DNA of 64,000 nucleotides from Elusimicrobiota bacterium (GCA_016934855.1 JAFGSA010000002.1:1-64000); one strand, 5' to 3'; counted from the first letter of the stretch, positions 8,498-18,038 are shown. Numbers and translations: made by a program. Notes: generated by a model not told the origin, from the sequence alone.

Positions 8498-8956
8498 TTA
8501 TCTTTTACTTCTCTTTTTGTTTTTTGCCAGCGTCTCCCTCTTCTCAAGCAGTATCTGGTTTATAAGCGTTGAAGAAGTACCCTTTGTATAAGGAAAATAC
8601 ACGATCTTAACTTTCTTCTCGGCTAATTTCTTCTCCAGCTCTTTCCACCTGGGAGTATTATACCAGTCATCTCCCACAAAGAGGATGTCATATTTAAATT
8701 TCTTCCATGCCTCGAGCTTATCCAGGTTATCCTGTGGAACCACCACGTCAACATACTTTATACTGCCAACGATTTCGCTGCGCTCTTCAAACGGTATAAC
8801 CGGAGTTTTATTCTTATACCTGACGAGTTTATCCGTAGAGACGCCGACGATGAGCTTGTCGCACATCGACTTGGCTTTCCTAAGTATATTGACATGCCCT
8901 ACATGAAAGAGGTCATAAACCCCTGTAGTATAACCTACAATATTCTTTTTTGCCAT
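8498..8956 (-). CDS. TagD/GCT-like nucleotidyltransferase
   Basis: This is a 152-residue HxGH-type cytidylyltransferase-fold protein. The nucleotide-binding motif HVGH is at residues 18-21 inside GVYDLFHVGH, and the second motif appears as TKGTSSTLINQ where family members have the ISSTxxR element. Relatives make CDP-glycerol, CDP-ethanolamine or similar from CTP and the phospho-alcohol. AAGGCGG lies about 6 bases before ATG 8956. The adjacent CDP-alcohol phosphotransferase points to local synthesis and use of a CDP-activated polyol for a glycolipid or glycan substituent. The exact alcohol is unknown. Confidence 0.87.
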   Translation of the reverse strand: MAKKNIVGYTTGVYDLFHVGHVNILRKAKSMCDKLIVGVSTDKLVRYKNKTPVIPFEERSEIVGSIKYVDVVVPQDNLDKLEAWKKFKYDILFVGDDWYNTPRWKELEKKLAEKKVKIVYFPYTKGTSSTLINQILLEKRETLAKNKKRSKR

Positions 8957-8959
8957 AAT

Positions 8960-10435
8960 TTACCGCCTTCCGCTGTTTGATGCATCTGATAACATAGACA
9001 GATCCGGCCATCTATCCGGCGCCTTGAATCCAAGATACTTTTTATTTTTATTAAAAAATTCGTCCGTATCATAATGTTCCGAAAGTATTTCTATAGTATC
9101 CGGGCCATGTCCTCTGTCCCCGAGGAGCCAGTCCAGGTACTTGATGTTCTCTATCCTGAAGTCCATCAATCGCGCGCAAACAGCGTCGACCGAGAGGAGG
9201 TCTTCACCCCCCACGAGCACATTCACCTTCTTTTCTTCCGTGCAGAAGGGACCGTTTCCTTCTCCTGCCAGGATGCCGTCAACGACCGAATAGAATTTCA
9301 TAGGTTTGCCCTTCCTCTTGTTTATCAAACCGGTCACATCGCGGACAAATACATTATACAGATCTGCGGCCATCCGCCAGCAGCTGTCGTTTCCCTGCCA
9401 GGCTCCCCTGTGCTTCATGCCCGAAGGAGATCTTTCTGTCTGGAATATCCCTCCCAATGAAGTATTTTTAAATATCCTCGCGATACCGAAATATATTTTT
9501 TCCGGGAAGAGATCGTTGAATATATGCATCAACCTCAGCCTGCTTATGTCTTTTTTATTTTCCGGAGAAGGATACTCGTCACCCCCCATCTCGGGATAAC
9601 CGATCCGCCAGTGAATCAGACAGTTTTTTTCTGTGACAGTGCCGACAAGGCCTTTAATATTAAGTGTCGCCCCCACCTTTCTGTGCGCTTTAAGCTTGGG
9701 GAGAGATATAAAAACATCTGAATTAAGGACAGAATTAGATACTACATACTCATGCCGCCCCTTCGAATGATGTTTTATAGTGTCCTTTCTATTGGTGTAT
9801 ATCCCCCTGAAAAGTCTTGAATCGATACCGTGAAAAGCTGATTTATCTGCCAGATCTATTTGGGTGCTGCCCTCGGGATCACCCGGAAGGCTTCTCATTT
9901 TATCCTTGAACCCGTAATATTTCAGATTATCGCACCACTGGCTCCTGAGGTCCATAACCCTGCATTCTATTCCGTATTTTTCCCTATATAATCTTTCAAA
10001 CCTGTCAACGCCAGTAGCAGAACAAAGCTTTGCGAAGTCAGCATCTATACTGGGTGTATCTCCGATTATGATCTCACCTTTCCCTTTTAAGGCTATTGCG
10101 GTATAATCAGCCACAGCCCTTATTACCGAAGGATGGGTTATTACCGAAAACAGGTTGCCTTCACCGGGACAAGAAGCCCGGTATCTGTGCGCTACAAAAT
10201 TCGGTTTTATAAAAACCCTGTCACCGGGTTTTATAAGAAAACCCAGGGGATTCCATCTTTCAGTTTCCAGGTTTTCTCTGTCATATCCGAGCATAAGAAA
10301 CATCCTCCTAACCGCGTCATACACGTAGTTAGGCTCACCGGAGACTTCTCCCCTGTATTCAGGATACGCTTTTCCGGGATGATAAGGAAATTCTCCAGGA
10401 TAACTCTTCTCGGTATTTATTACGGCGACTTTCAC
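8960..10435 (-). CDS. DUF362 domain protein
   Basis: This is a 491-residue protein of the DUF362 family. Recognisable blocks are GDRVFIKPNFV, THPSVIRAVADY, EIIIGDTPSIDADF, SLPKLKAHRKVGATLNIKG and VLVGGEDLLSVDAVCARLM. Many family members also carry a ferredoxin-like domain; none is seen here. There is no signal peptide. The start is GTG and overlaps the stop of the upstream fusion gene as GTGA. The molecular activity of the family is poorly defined. DUF362 proteins recur in polysaccharide clusters of candidate phyla, which is all the context supports. Confidence 0.85.
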   Translation of the reverse strand: MKVAVINTEKSYPGEFPYHPGKAYPEYRGEVSGEPNYVYDAVRRMFLMLGYDRENLETERWNPLGFLIKPGDRVFIKPNFVAHRYRASCPGEGNLFSVITHPSVIRAVADYTAIALKGKGEIIIGDTPSIDADFAKLCSATGVDRFERLYREKYGIECRVMDLRSQWCDNLKYYGFKDKMRSLPGDPEGSTQIDLADKSAFHGIDSRLFRGIYTNRKDTIKHHSKGRHEYVVSNSVLNSDVFISLPKLKAHRKVGATLNIKGLVGTVTEKNCLIHWRIGYPEMGGDEYPSPENKKDISRLRLMHIFNDLFPEKIYFGIARIFKNTSLGGIFQTERSPSGMKHRGAWQGNDSCWRMAADLYNVFVRDVTGLINKRKGKPMKFYSVVDGILAGEGNGPFCTEEKKVNVLVGGEDLLSVDAVCARLMDFRIENIKYLDWLLGDRGHGPDTIEILSEHYDTDEFFNKNKKYLGFKAPDRWPDLSMLSDASNSGRR

Positions 10436-12645
10436 TTCTTGTACAATACCCTTTTCAAAAAATATTCCAGGCTGAATATGAGGTATTTCTGATCTCCGGA
10501 AAACTGCGACATATCAATATCCTCCAGGAACTCGGGCCTACAGGGACCCTCCCAGTCCTTAAGCCAGATATCCATCGGCCTGGCGAAAGCTATTTTCTCG
10601 GGCACCTCCATTCCATTAAAAAGCTCCCTGAATGCCTCCCTCAGAAGATACTTGCTTTCCCCGTTTCTGATCCTTTGCAGGTCCCATTCCCCCTCCATAT
10701 AGATATGTTCGAACGGATTAAGTAAAGTTACACCGGCTGCTTCTACGGCATTAAAGAACGCTCCGCAGTTCTGCGTCTCCAGGATAAATCTCCTTAAATC
10801 AAAATTATCCCCGTCCCTGAACCTTGCGTATTCTTTTCTCATTGATACGGGTTTTTTCAGGACGAGTTCCGGGTTAACGAATGTATATCTCGGGATGAAT
10901 TCCTCGAATTTCCAGTCTTTTGACAGCAGTTTATCCAGACCCCCGAACCTGGAGTCTGCTCCGCAACCACAGACCAGTAAGTCTATACTATCCTTCTTAG
11001 CCTGCATCGATGCCTTATACAGCGGCACTTCAACCGGATGAAGCGGTGACCCGCACCTGCGCATAAGCTCTTCTGAATGTTCTATATAATCCTCCCATCT
11101 TACATCGATTATCCTGTGGTCCAGCTTAAGATAGTCTACATATTTCGCGGCGCTTGATGGCTCATCCAGCTTCCAGTCAGCAATGAATCTTATAGTGTAC
11201 GCGGGGGTCCCCTTCGGGAGGAAAGAAGCGACTATGGCTGAATCAATGCCTCCGCTTAAAAGTACGCCTACTTTTTTCCCCTTTGTTTCTGTTTCGATCA
11301 CTTTTCTCAGATTCGTAATAACCTCTTCTTTTGTACGGACAGCCGTTTCTTCGTTATCAGAACACGTACTGGGCACTTCGGATTTTACATTCTCTGTCCA
11401 TGCCGCTTCCGGATCCGCAACAAATCTGAACGTAAGAAAAGAGCTCATGCAATATTCTTTATTTATCATTTTTTCCCCTTCTACTAATATATTACTTTTT
11501 TTACGACTATTCTTAATCTGCTTTTCTACTCCGCTGAATACTTCATCTGCTGTTATAGAATTCAAACATTCGTAAGTCCTGCAGTCAGCCGGATGACAGT
11601 TTTTACATCCCGGATCATTCGTTACGATTAAATGACCCTCTCCCCAGGGCCCCCATTTTTTATAACTGTCTATCGGATGTTTATTGCCGAATATTGCCAC
11701 AACCGGCACCTTTAGCGCTGCTGCGACATGCATCGTGCCCGTGCTATTGCCGACAAATAAATCACATTTTTTGATTATTGATATTACCATAGACAGAGGT
11801 AATCCCACAGCCTGAACAGCTTCTTTGCTTGTCATTATATTGATGACTTCACTGACTAAATCTTTTTCTCCTACGGAACCTAATATGATGACCTGCCCAT
11901 TATATTCAGCAATGATCCTGTCGGCCACTTCGGCAAATCCTTCTTTCTTCCATCTTGTGTGTATACCTCCCGAGCCCGGATGAATAAGCACCAGCAGTCT
12001 CTCGGTATCGATCATATTATTTTTAAGGAACCTATCCGCTTCCTCTTCCCCTTCCTTTGTAATTGATACTGCAGGCTCCCTGTTCCCGGGCGTTATACCT
12101 ATGGATTTCACCATATGTAAATATGTTTCGATTTTATGAGTATGAACCAATGTAAGGTCATTCGGACTTTTTTTTGTCAATAAAAAAGTCCCTCCAGGCG
12201 TTTCAAATCCTACCCTGTGCCGTGCGCCGCTTATAAAAGCCAATATATTTCCCCATATAGAGTAATTTAATACAAAAACCAGATCCGGATTAAGTTTTTT
12301 TAAAGCCGAGAATAACTCTTTTATTGATAATTCATCGATAATCATCAACTCATCTATATCGGTATTTTCCTTTACTAAATCCTTAGTATATGCCTTTAAA
12401 AGAAGAGCTGTTTTTGCGCCCGGGAACGCTTCGCGAACTGCCCTGAATACAGGCGTCGACAATACCATATCTCCTATTTTATCCAAACGTATAAAAAGAA
12501 TCTTTTTTATATTTTCCGGGCAGAATTTCTTTTTCTTTCTTATAATAAAGAATGATCTGAGAATAAAGAATACCGCTTCGCCTGCGACATCCATTACAAA
12601 TAGAATTTTGAATTTAAGCGGTCTTAAGATTCTTTTTAAATACAT
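10432..12645 (-). CDS. Fusion of GT9 heptosyltransferase-like and asparagine-synthase-like domains
   Basis: This is a single 737-codon frame. Residues 1-385 are a GT9 (ADP-heptose:LPS heptosyltransferase-type) enzyme: LFIRLDKIGDMVLSTPVF, LVLIHPGSGG, FVGNSTGTMHVAAALKVPVV, and the C-terminal Cys cluster CKNCHPADCRTYEC. Residues 393-737 are an asparagine-synthase C-terminal ATP-pyrophosphatase domain with SGGIDS at 464-469, lacking any glutaminase domain. The junction contains AAGGGGAAAAAATG, a good ribosome site and Met393 (position 11469), so the second half may also be made alone. The C-terminal domain probably activates a carboxylate and adds an amine, or modifies a sugar or peptide. The substrate is unknown. 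Confidence 0.88.
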   Translation of the reverse strand: MYLKRILRPLKFKILFVMDVAGEAVFFILRSFFIIRKKKKFCPENIKKILFIRLDKIGDMVLSTPVFRAVREAFPGAKTALLLKAYTKDLVKENTDIDELMIIDELSIKELFSALKKLNPDLVFVLNYSIWGNILAFISGARHRVGFETPGGTFLLTKKSPNDLTLVHTHKIETYLHMVKSIGITPGNREPAVSITKEGEEEADRFLKNNMIDTERLLVLIHPGSGGIHTRWKKEGFAEVADRIIAEYNGQVIILGSVGEKDLVSEVINIMTSKEAVQAVGLPLSMVISIIKKCDLFVGNSTGTMHVAAALKVPVVAIFGNKHPIDSYKKWGPWGEGHLIVTNDPGCKNCHPADCRTYECLNSITADEVFSGVEKQIKNSRKKSNILVEGEKMINKEYCMSSFLTFRFVADPEAAWTENVKSEVPSTCSDNEETAVRTKEEVITNLRKVIETETKGKKVGVLLSGGIDSAIVASFLPKGTPAYTIRFIADWKLDEPSSAAKYVDYLKLDHRIIDVRWEDYIEHSEELMRRCGSPLHPVEVPLYKASMQAKKDSIDLLVCGCGADSRFGGLDKLLSKDWKFEEFIPRYTFVNPELVLKKPVSMRKEYARFRDGDNFDLRRFILETQNCGAFFNAVEAAGVTLLNPFEHIYMEGEWDLQRIRNGESKYLLREAFRELFNGMEVPEKIAFARPMDIWLKDWEGPCRPEFLEDIDMSQFSGDQKYLIFSLEYFLKRVLYKK

Positions 12646-12662
12646 TTACACCTGTAACTTTG

Positions 12663-13802
12663 CTATATTTCGATATCACCGGCAATCTTTACAAATTTAT
12701 TGACGATGTTTTTCCAGTCATAAGGTTCTACCATCCTGTTCCACAGCGGGTCCCACCTCATCCCTTTTGCTTTGAGCAGGGCTTCAGTCCAGCCCTTTGC
12801 ATTTTCATCAGTAAATATTATATTAGGAAAATTCAGCCGCCGGGTCTCTTTCAATTTATTAGATACAATTATTTTATGCGCTGCGGTGTACTCAATAATC
12901 TTCAGATGGAAGGCCTTATCCTGCATGGGAGATACCCTGTGACACATCAATCCGATATCAAATACATTAAAATATGACTCGATATTCCCAAGGATCCCAC
13001 CTGTGAAAATTATATCTGCTGCTTCATATTTTCTTTTTAACTCTTCAAAATTCGGCGATAATCCTATCCACAGCAATACTGCCTCGGGTATCATCGTTTT
13101 TATATTCCTGAAGCTCTCTACCACTAGTTCCACATTTACCCATCCACCCATATATCCTGCGTATCCTATCACCCACTTCCCCTCCAGTCCGTATTTCTTC
13201 CTTATATCAGCAGTCTCTTTATCGCTTACAGAGCGCATTCTTTCTAAATCTGCTCCATTCGGGACAAAATGAGCTTTTATTCCATATTGTTCTTTCATAT
13301 ATTCAACCATCTCATTCGAAATAACTGTCACAGCGTCAGCAACGTGGATTTCCTTTCGTACTTTTTCTTCTATGAAATGCCCCATGGTTCCTTTTTTTGC
13401 TGAAGCGGGCAAATCCGCAATATCATAGATGTATCTGAATTTCCTGTTCTTTATCCTTATGGGAAACTGGTAATATGATCCGTTTATTACAATGTCAAAA
13501 TTGAGTTTTCTGATCACTCTATTCAGAAAAAATGAATTAAAAGAACGCAATAACCACAAGGGCCTGTGAAGACTGGGGATCTCGACAATATTTAAATCGT
13601 TTTCCCTGTATATTTTTGTCTTCTTGAACAGATCTTCAAGGCTTGTTATTACCCGGTTTTTCAATGTGCGCTCTCCTCCCATGCCGCTCCATATCAGGAG
13701 ATACACCTCATTACCATTCGCAAGATATTTAGCGATTTCAATCAGCCTTATCTTTATTTTCTGTGAAGCGGGATGATGGGGGATTACCAGTATCCTTTTC
13801 AT
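12663..13802 (-). CDS. GT4-like glycosyltransferase
   Basis: This is a 379-residue GT-B protein with the N-terminal acceptor half (LVIPHHPASQKIKIR, then IYDIADLPASAKKG) and a donor half with FVPNGADLERM, WVIGYAGYMGG and VLLWIGLSPN. In place of the usual E-x7-E it has MQDKAFHLKIIEYTAAHK, so only the second acidic position is clear. It is typical of divergent capsule and O-antigen transferases. It sits at the edge of the AT-rich part of the cluster. The sugar specificity cannot be read from sequence. Confidence 0.82.
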   Translation of the reverse strand: MKRILVIPHHPASQKIKIRLIEIAKYLANGNEVYLLIWSGMGGERTLKNRVITSLEDLFKKTKIYRENDLNIVEIPSLHRPLWLLRSFNSFFLNRVIRKLNFDIVINGSYYQFPIRIKNRKFRYIYDIADLPASAKKGTMGHFIEEKVRKEIHVADAVTVISNEMVEYMKEQYGIKAHFVPNGADLERMRSVSDKETADIRKKYGLEGKWVIGYAGYMGGWVNVELVVESFRNIKTMIPEAVLLWIGLSPNFEELKRKYEAADIIFTGGILGNIESYFNVFDIGLMCHRVSPMQDKAFHLKIIEYTAAHKIIVSNKLKETRRLNFPNIIFTDENAKGWTEALLKAKGMRWDPLWNRMVEPYDWKNIVNKFVKIAGDIEI

Positions 13803-13810
13803 CTTCTTTA

Positions 13811-14725
13811 TTATCCTGTCTTTCTCATCCAGAAACTGCTTGGATAATGCCTGTTACTGTATCCCTCCTTAACCGGGAACACATACGGCATCTTATCCGG
13901 GTATTTCTTATCCATGAAGTAGTCCGCATATATAATCTTATAACAGTTATTGCAGCATAAAAATGCCTGCAGCAGGTATTGCTCGTTATAATATTTATGT
14001 AAGCGCAAAAACCAATCTGAAGGATAATCGTATGGCAGAAATATATCATGTATATGCACTATAACGCCCTTATTCAGCCTGGGCAGTATTTCCAGATACA
14101 GGAAATTCACATCATTATTTGTTTTCGAAACATGCGACGAATCTATAAATAAAATATCATTTTCCCTAAGCTGCATAAAATAATCTTTTTCCATATCTTC
14201 CACATTCATATGCTCCAATCTGGAAAGGCCGGGGAACCCATTAATCAGAACCCTGTTCGGGTTTGGCTCTATGGCTATCAACTTCGCCGGATGCCCCTCC
14301 TTATTATTGATTATGCATGCCCTTGCTGACACATATGTCGACAATCCGGAACCTACTTCAATAACTGTTTCCGGCTTGTAGTGCCTTATCATAGAATGCA
14401 GTATTGCGGCCGAACGCAATCCGAAAGTATTATTGTTGAGATAATATTCATACGGGCATTCTGTCCTTTCTACAGGAAAATCATACTCGTCCTTATATGG
14501 CGGGAATATATCATCAAGCATTTTCAATTGTTCTTCCTGATTTATATCCAGCCCCATGAGTTCACTCTCTTTCTGCCAAAGATACTTCTTCATGAATAAC
14601 TGCGGCCTTGGTACCGGACTCTCATAATTATCCAGAGACATAAGTATGCCTGCATATTGAAATAAGCGGTATACAATCCTGTACATAAAAATTCTCCGTA
14701 TTATCTTCTTCAAATAACCAGGCAT
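13811..14725 (-). CDS. Methyltransferase_24-type SAM-dependent methyltransferase
   Basis: This is a 304-residue protein with a class I SAM-binding fold: ETVIEVGSGLSTYVSARAC is motif I, KLIAIEPNPNR is motif II, and DILFIDSSHVSKTNNDV and VIVHIHDIFLPYDYP follow as the late strands. The DSSH and HIHD histidine/aspartate pairs resemble the metal-binding sites of the cephalosporin-hydroxylase/FkbM-like sugar methyltransferase groups. It has a basic N-terminus but no signal peptide. It is followed after 8 bases by the GT4-like gene. It probably methylates a glycan residue or the nucleotide sugar. Confidence 0.83.
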   Translation of the reverse strand: MPGYLKKIIRRIFMYRIVYRLFQYAGILMSLDNYESPVPRPQLFMKKYLWQKESELMGLDINQEEQLKMLDDIFPPYKDEYDFPVERTECPYEYYLNNNTFGLRSAAILHSMIRHYKPETVIEVGSGLSTYVSARACIINNKEGHPAKLIAIEPNPNRVLINGFPGLSRLEHMNVEDMEKDYFMQLRENDILFIDSSHVSKTNNDVNFLYLEILPRLNKGVIVHIHDIFLPYDYPSDWFLRLHKYYNEQYLLQAFLCCNNCYKIIYADYFMDKKYPDKMPYVFPVKEGYSNRHYPSSFWMRKTG

Positions 14726-14749
14726 TTATTTCTCTTTATCATAGTCATT

Positions 14750-15481
14750 CTATTTGCTTTCAGGTTTTCTTATGATCCAGACAAGAAATACGCAAAGGAT
14801 ATACCTTATAAAGGGAATAACCTGCAAATATGGGCGCCTTACATCAAGATATCTGCTTTCGTACAATAAATTATTCTTCTTTATTATCCTTTCATATTTA
14901 TTTTTGCTGATAAGACCGTAATGAGCTTTCACATCCCATGCGGATATCTTTTTTCTTAGGATCTTTTTAAATATCAAACCTATCTTATCCCTCACCCCGT
15001 TAGGTGTTCTTACATATATTACGCCGTTATTTTTAAGAACTCTCTTCATCTCAGCGAGCATCGTATCTTTTTCAGTATCTGAAATGTGTTCTATAATGGA
15101 ATTTGCTATAATTTTATCAAAATAACCGTCTTCAAACGGCAGTTCATCTACCTTGCCGACGATATACTTTACCCTGTCTCCCACACCGTATTTATCCGTC
15201 ATTTTTTTTGCCAGCTTTATTGACTCAGGAGAATAATCTATGCCATAGGCTTCCTGACATCCGGATTTCGCACAATGAAACGCCCACGTCCCGACAGCGC
15301 AACCGATATCAAGTATCCTGTCCGATGATTGCGGTTTAATAATATTCATCATGTAATCCAATGTTTTCTTCTTATCTTCACTTTCAGGATAATAATAGTT
15401 TTCTATGAAATGCTCTTCCTTTTTTTCCAATATTGCCTTATCGTAAAATTCCGGCGGTATATCTATTTTTTTCCCCTTCAT
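14750..15481 (-). CDS. Class I SAM-dependent methyltransferase
   Basis: This is a 243-residue Methyltransf_11-type enzyme. Motif I is RILDIGCAVGTWAFHC, the acidic end of strand 2 is YGIDYSPESIKLA, and the post-motif is DKIIANSIIEHISD. The last 25 residues (YLQVIPFIRYILCVFLVWIIRK) form a hydrophobic tail that could anchor it at the membrane. The spacing to the neighbouring methyltransferase gene is 2 bases. It probably modifies a sugar or lipid intermediate. Confidence 0.84.
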   Translation of the reverse strand: MKGKKIDIPPEFYDKAILEKKEEHFIENYYYPESEDKKKTLDYMMNIIKPQSSDRILDIGCAVGTWAFHCAKSGCQEAYGIDYSPESIKLAKKMTDKYGVGDRVKYIVGKVDELPFEDGYFDKIIANSIIEHISDTEKDTMLAEMKRVLKNNGVIYVRTPNGVRDKIGLIFKKILRKKISAWDVKAHYGLISKNKYERIIKKNNLLYESRYLDVRRPYLQVIPFIRYILCVFLVWIIRKPESK

Positions 15482-15483
15482 AT

Positions 15484-16248
15484 CTATATCTCCTTTTTCC
15501 TGAAAACAGCTGTTATATCCTGAAGATAATAACTAGAGAACCTGTTGAATATGCAGTTAAAGCATTTCATAAATATATTATATACATGCCCCAGCGCTTT
15601 TATATATATCCTGCTGCTCTTGCTCAGCTCAAACTCGTCGACCCTGCCTATTGTCTCTATCATCTCCAACCCGTTTATTCTGCCTAATCTCTTTAATTCA
15701 TTTCGCGAATAACTTCTTTCCCATCCATAAGGCCATCTGCCCATCTTTGTCAATATAATCCTGAAAAGCGTATATATATTGAATTTCTGAGGAACGTCTA
15801 TTATAAGATAACCATCGTCAGCTAAGATCCTTTTTTGTTCCTTCATTATCTTCTCGGGATCTTTAAAATGTTCGATAACGCCCTGGCTGAAAATTATATC
15901 GAAATTTTCATCAGTGAAATCAGTATATTCTGCATCCATCACATTTAGATTTACACTATTATTGAAATTCTTCCCTACCTCTTCTGCTAATTTTATCGCT
16001 TCTTCGGATATATCAATAGCCCAGCATTCTAGATCCTGCATATTTGCCATTGTGTATGAATCTATAGCCGTACCGCAGCCTATTTCAAGCAATTTAATAC
16101 GCCGCTTTCTGTTTATCTGATTTACATACTTGTAGATCAACTCAAGAAATTGTTTTCTGTTATACTGCTGAGACCTGATCTTCACATTATAGTCTATGTT
16201 TTTTTCCTGAAGTCCTCGCCATACCCTGTCAAATGGATTTATAGACAT
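15484..16248 (-). CDS. Class I SAM-dependent methyltransferase
   Basis: This is a 254-residue protein with motif I KLLEIGCGTAIDSYTMA, strand-2 element CWAIDISEEAIKLAEE and the strand-4 element FDIIFSQGVIEHFKDP. Family and length match the neighbour downstream, but the two are diverged, so this is not a recent duplicate. It lies 10 bases downstream of the degenerate CDP-alcohol phosphotransferase gene, within the AT-rich block. Its target is unknown. Confidence 0.85.
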   Translation of the reverse strand: MSINPFDRVWRGLQEKNIDYNVKIRSQQYNRKQFLELIYKYVNQINRKRRIKLLEIGCGTAIDSYTMANMQDLECWAIDISEEAIKLAEEVGKNFNNSVNLNVMDAEYTDFTDENFDIIFSQGVIEHFKDPEKIMKEQKRILADDGYLIIDVPQKFNIYTLFRIILTKMGRWPYGWERSYSRNELKRLGRINGLEMIETIGRVDEFELSKSSRIYIKALGHVYNIFMKCFNCIFNRFSSYYLQDITAVFRKKEI

Positions 16249-16258
16249 TTATATCCTC

Positions 16259-17299
16259 TTAACTGCTTTTTATTATTACTTTCATCGTGTTGAATAACCA
16301 TCTTATATTAAAATCTACCGCAAAATATATCATTGCCATATCCAGTCTGTTTAACACAGCAAATAAACATATGAGATATACTCTGGTATCCCAGGTTTCT
16401 AGGAATGTATATACTGACTTTGTTTTTTTTATTAAAGTGTTTACGTATAGAGTGGCTTCCCTGTTAAAACCTGCTGATTTATTTCTGCCAAAAGCACTGT
16501 TCTTCAGATTAGTCATCACCAGTATCATAAAATATCCCAGAAGAACCAGTAAACATATACTCAAGTGAATACTGTTATCTGACTTAAGAAATAAACCGTA
16601 GGAAATAGCTATTAAACTGAAACTTTCTACTACTTTATTTACCACTCCATCCAGGTACATACCGAAATCCGAACTCATGTTTTTCAGTCGCGCAAGATAG
16701 CCGTCAGCAAAATCCAATGTGCACTGTATCTGGAGAAAAAGAGCCCCCAGTAATATATACTTATATTCTGCCAACAGGAAAAAGGTACACGCCAAAAGCC
16801 CGGATACGAGTGAGATATATGTAATATGGTTGGGATGGACTCTGCTATTTTTAAGCGGTATTACAAATAATTTTGCTATTTCAAGATTTATCCGCGTTGC
16901 GATAGGATACATATGATATCTTAACAAAACTGTTTCCACATTCTTAATATCCTCTTCTGTTCTCATTTCCCAGCGTATTGCCTTTTCAAAATTCTTTTTT
17001 CCTTTCCTGAGCAATCTGGCTAATTTATACCAGTGATATATATATCTGGCTTCTATAACATTATCGCTTTCCGATATATCTATATTATTTACATATGTTA
17101 TATTACCATTTGCTTTATAACTATTCGCAATTATATCTTTCACTTCACTAATATTTTCTGTACAGATGATTATTCTGTCATAATTTATATGACTTAAAAT
17201 ATCAATATACCTGTGCAATACCAGTTGCTCTCTTATCCGGGTTAATAGTATAGACTTAGAACCTACCTTATGATCCTTAATAATAAGCCTGCTGTTCAA
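16259..17299 (-). CDS. CDP-alcohol phosphotransferase with degraded N-terminal half
   Basis: The C-terminal half is a membrane CDP-alcohol phosphotransferase. Numbered from the upstream ATG at 17350, its motif is Asp213, Asp216-Gly217, Ala220-Arg221, Gly230, Asp234, but the fourth, catalytic aspartate is Asn238. The N-terminal half (SKSILLTRIREQL, WEMRTEEDIKNVE, then PNHIT) follows the layout of bifunctional sugar/inositol-phosphate nucleotidyltransferase-phosphotransferases, but the glycine-rich catalytic start is missing. The preferred start is TTG 17299, 1 base after the upstream stop, with AGGAG about 10 bases before it; this gives 346 residues. It may be inactive, or a partner of the intact enzyme at 7729-8493. 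Confidence 0.75.
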   Translation of the reverse strand: MNSRLIIKDHKVGSKSILLTRIREQLVLHRYIDILSHINYDRIIICTENISEVKDIIANSYKANGNITYVNNIDISESDNVIEARYIYHWYKLARLLRKGKKNFEKAIRWEMRTEEDIKNVETVLLRYHMYPIATRINLEIAKLFVIPLKNSRVHPNHITYISLVSGLLACTFFLLAEYKYILLGALFLQIQCTLDFADGYLARLKNMSSDFGMYLDGVVNKVVESFSLIAISYGLFLKSDNSIHLSICLLVLLGYFMILVMTNLKNSAFGRNKSAGFNREATLYVNTLIKKTKSVYTFLETWDTRVYLICLFAVLNRLDMAMIYFAVDFNIRWLFNTMKVIIKSS

Positions 17300-17300
17300 T

Positions 17301-18038
17301 TTATTTTTCTCCTGATACAAATACAAATTTCCAATCCATGATGATATCATCCCTTGTTATTTTCATGTTATATACCTTTTTGAAATTCTCGTCCGCGCAG
17401 ATATGGAGGTTCTCTATCTTCCTGCATGCTCCGTACTGGAGCCCTGAATTATTCAGCCAGTTCTGCATGCTGACGTTCTTCATAATATATTCCTTTACCT
17501 TAATACTTTTGAACTTTGCTTTCTTAAACAGCCCGACCAGGTCCTCTATGAGAAATGTATGCCTCTTCTCTTTTATTTTAAAGATCTCCATATAGCGTTT
17601 TTTTACACTGGGGTGAGGAGGCACCCCTTCGCAGATGACCATCCTTCCTCCCTTCTTCAATACCCTTCGCGCCTCACCCATAGCCCTGTCCATCTTCTCT
17701 ATGTGGTGAAATACCATCCTGGCAGTGACCAGGTCAAAGAAATTGTCAGGCAGTTTGAGCTCTTCTGCGTTCATGAGCTGGCACATGACATTGTTGTTCG
17801 TCAGAGCCTGCATTATCATGTCTTCCGATATATCTACGCCCATCACCAGGCCGACGTTGTCCGCGAGGTGCTGCGTAACCGCGCCGGTACCCGAGCCCAA
17901 GTCTAAAGCTATATCGGTTTTCCTTGGCCTGCAGAACCTTATCATGGCATCCATAAATTCGTGTTTACGCGTCCAGGATAGTTTATTATAGTCTTTCGCT
18001 CTTTTTTTCCAGTATGAGCTTTCTACCTTTTTATTCAT
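17301..18038 (-). CDS. Class I SAM-dependent methyltransferase (UbiE-like)
   Basis: This is a 245-residue enzyme with motif I IALDLGSGTGAVTQHLAD, strand-2 element MGVDISEDMIMQA and FDLVTARMVFHHIEK, followed by GGRMVICEGVPPHPS. It resembles UbiE/Coq5-type methyltransferases and those acting on lipids or sugars. The stop codon is directly followed by the TTG start of the next gene. Among the cluster's methyltransferases it lies nearest the flippase. Its substrate is unknown. Confidence 0.86.
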   Translation of the reverse strand: MNKKVESSYWKKRAKDYNKLSWTRKHEFMDAMIRFCRPRKTDIALDLGSGTGAVTQHLADNVGLVMGVDISEDMIMQALTNNNVMCQLMNAEELKLPDNFFDLVTARMVFHHIEKMDRAMGEARRVLKKGGRMVICEGVPPHPSVKKRYMEIFKIKEKRHTFLIEDLVGLFKKAKFKSIKVKEYIMKNVSMQNWLNNSGLQYGACRKIENLHICADENFKKVYNMKITRDDIIMDWKFVFVSGEK

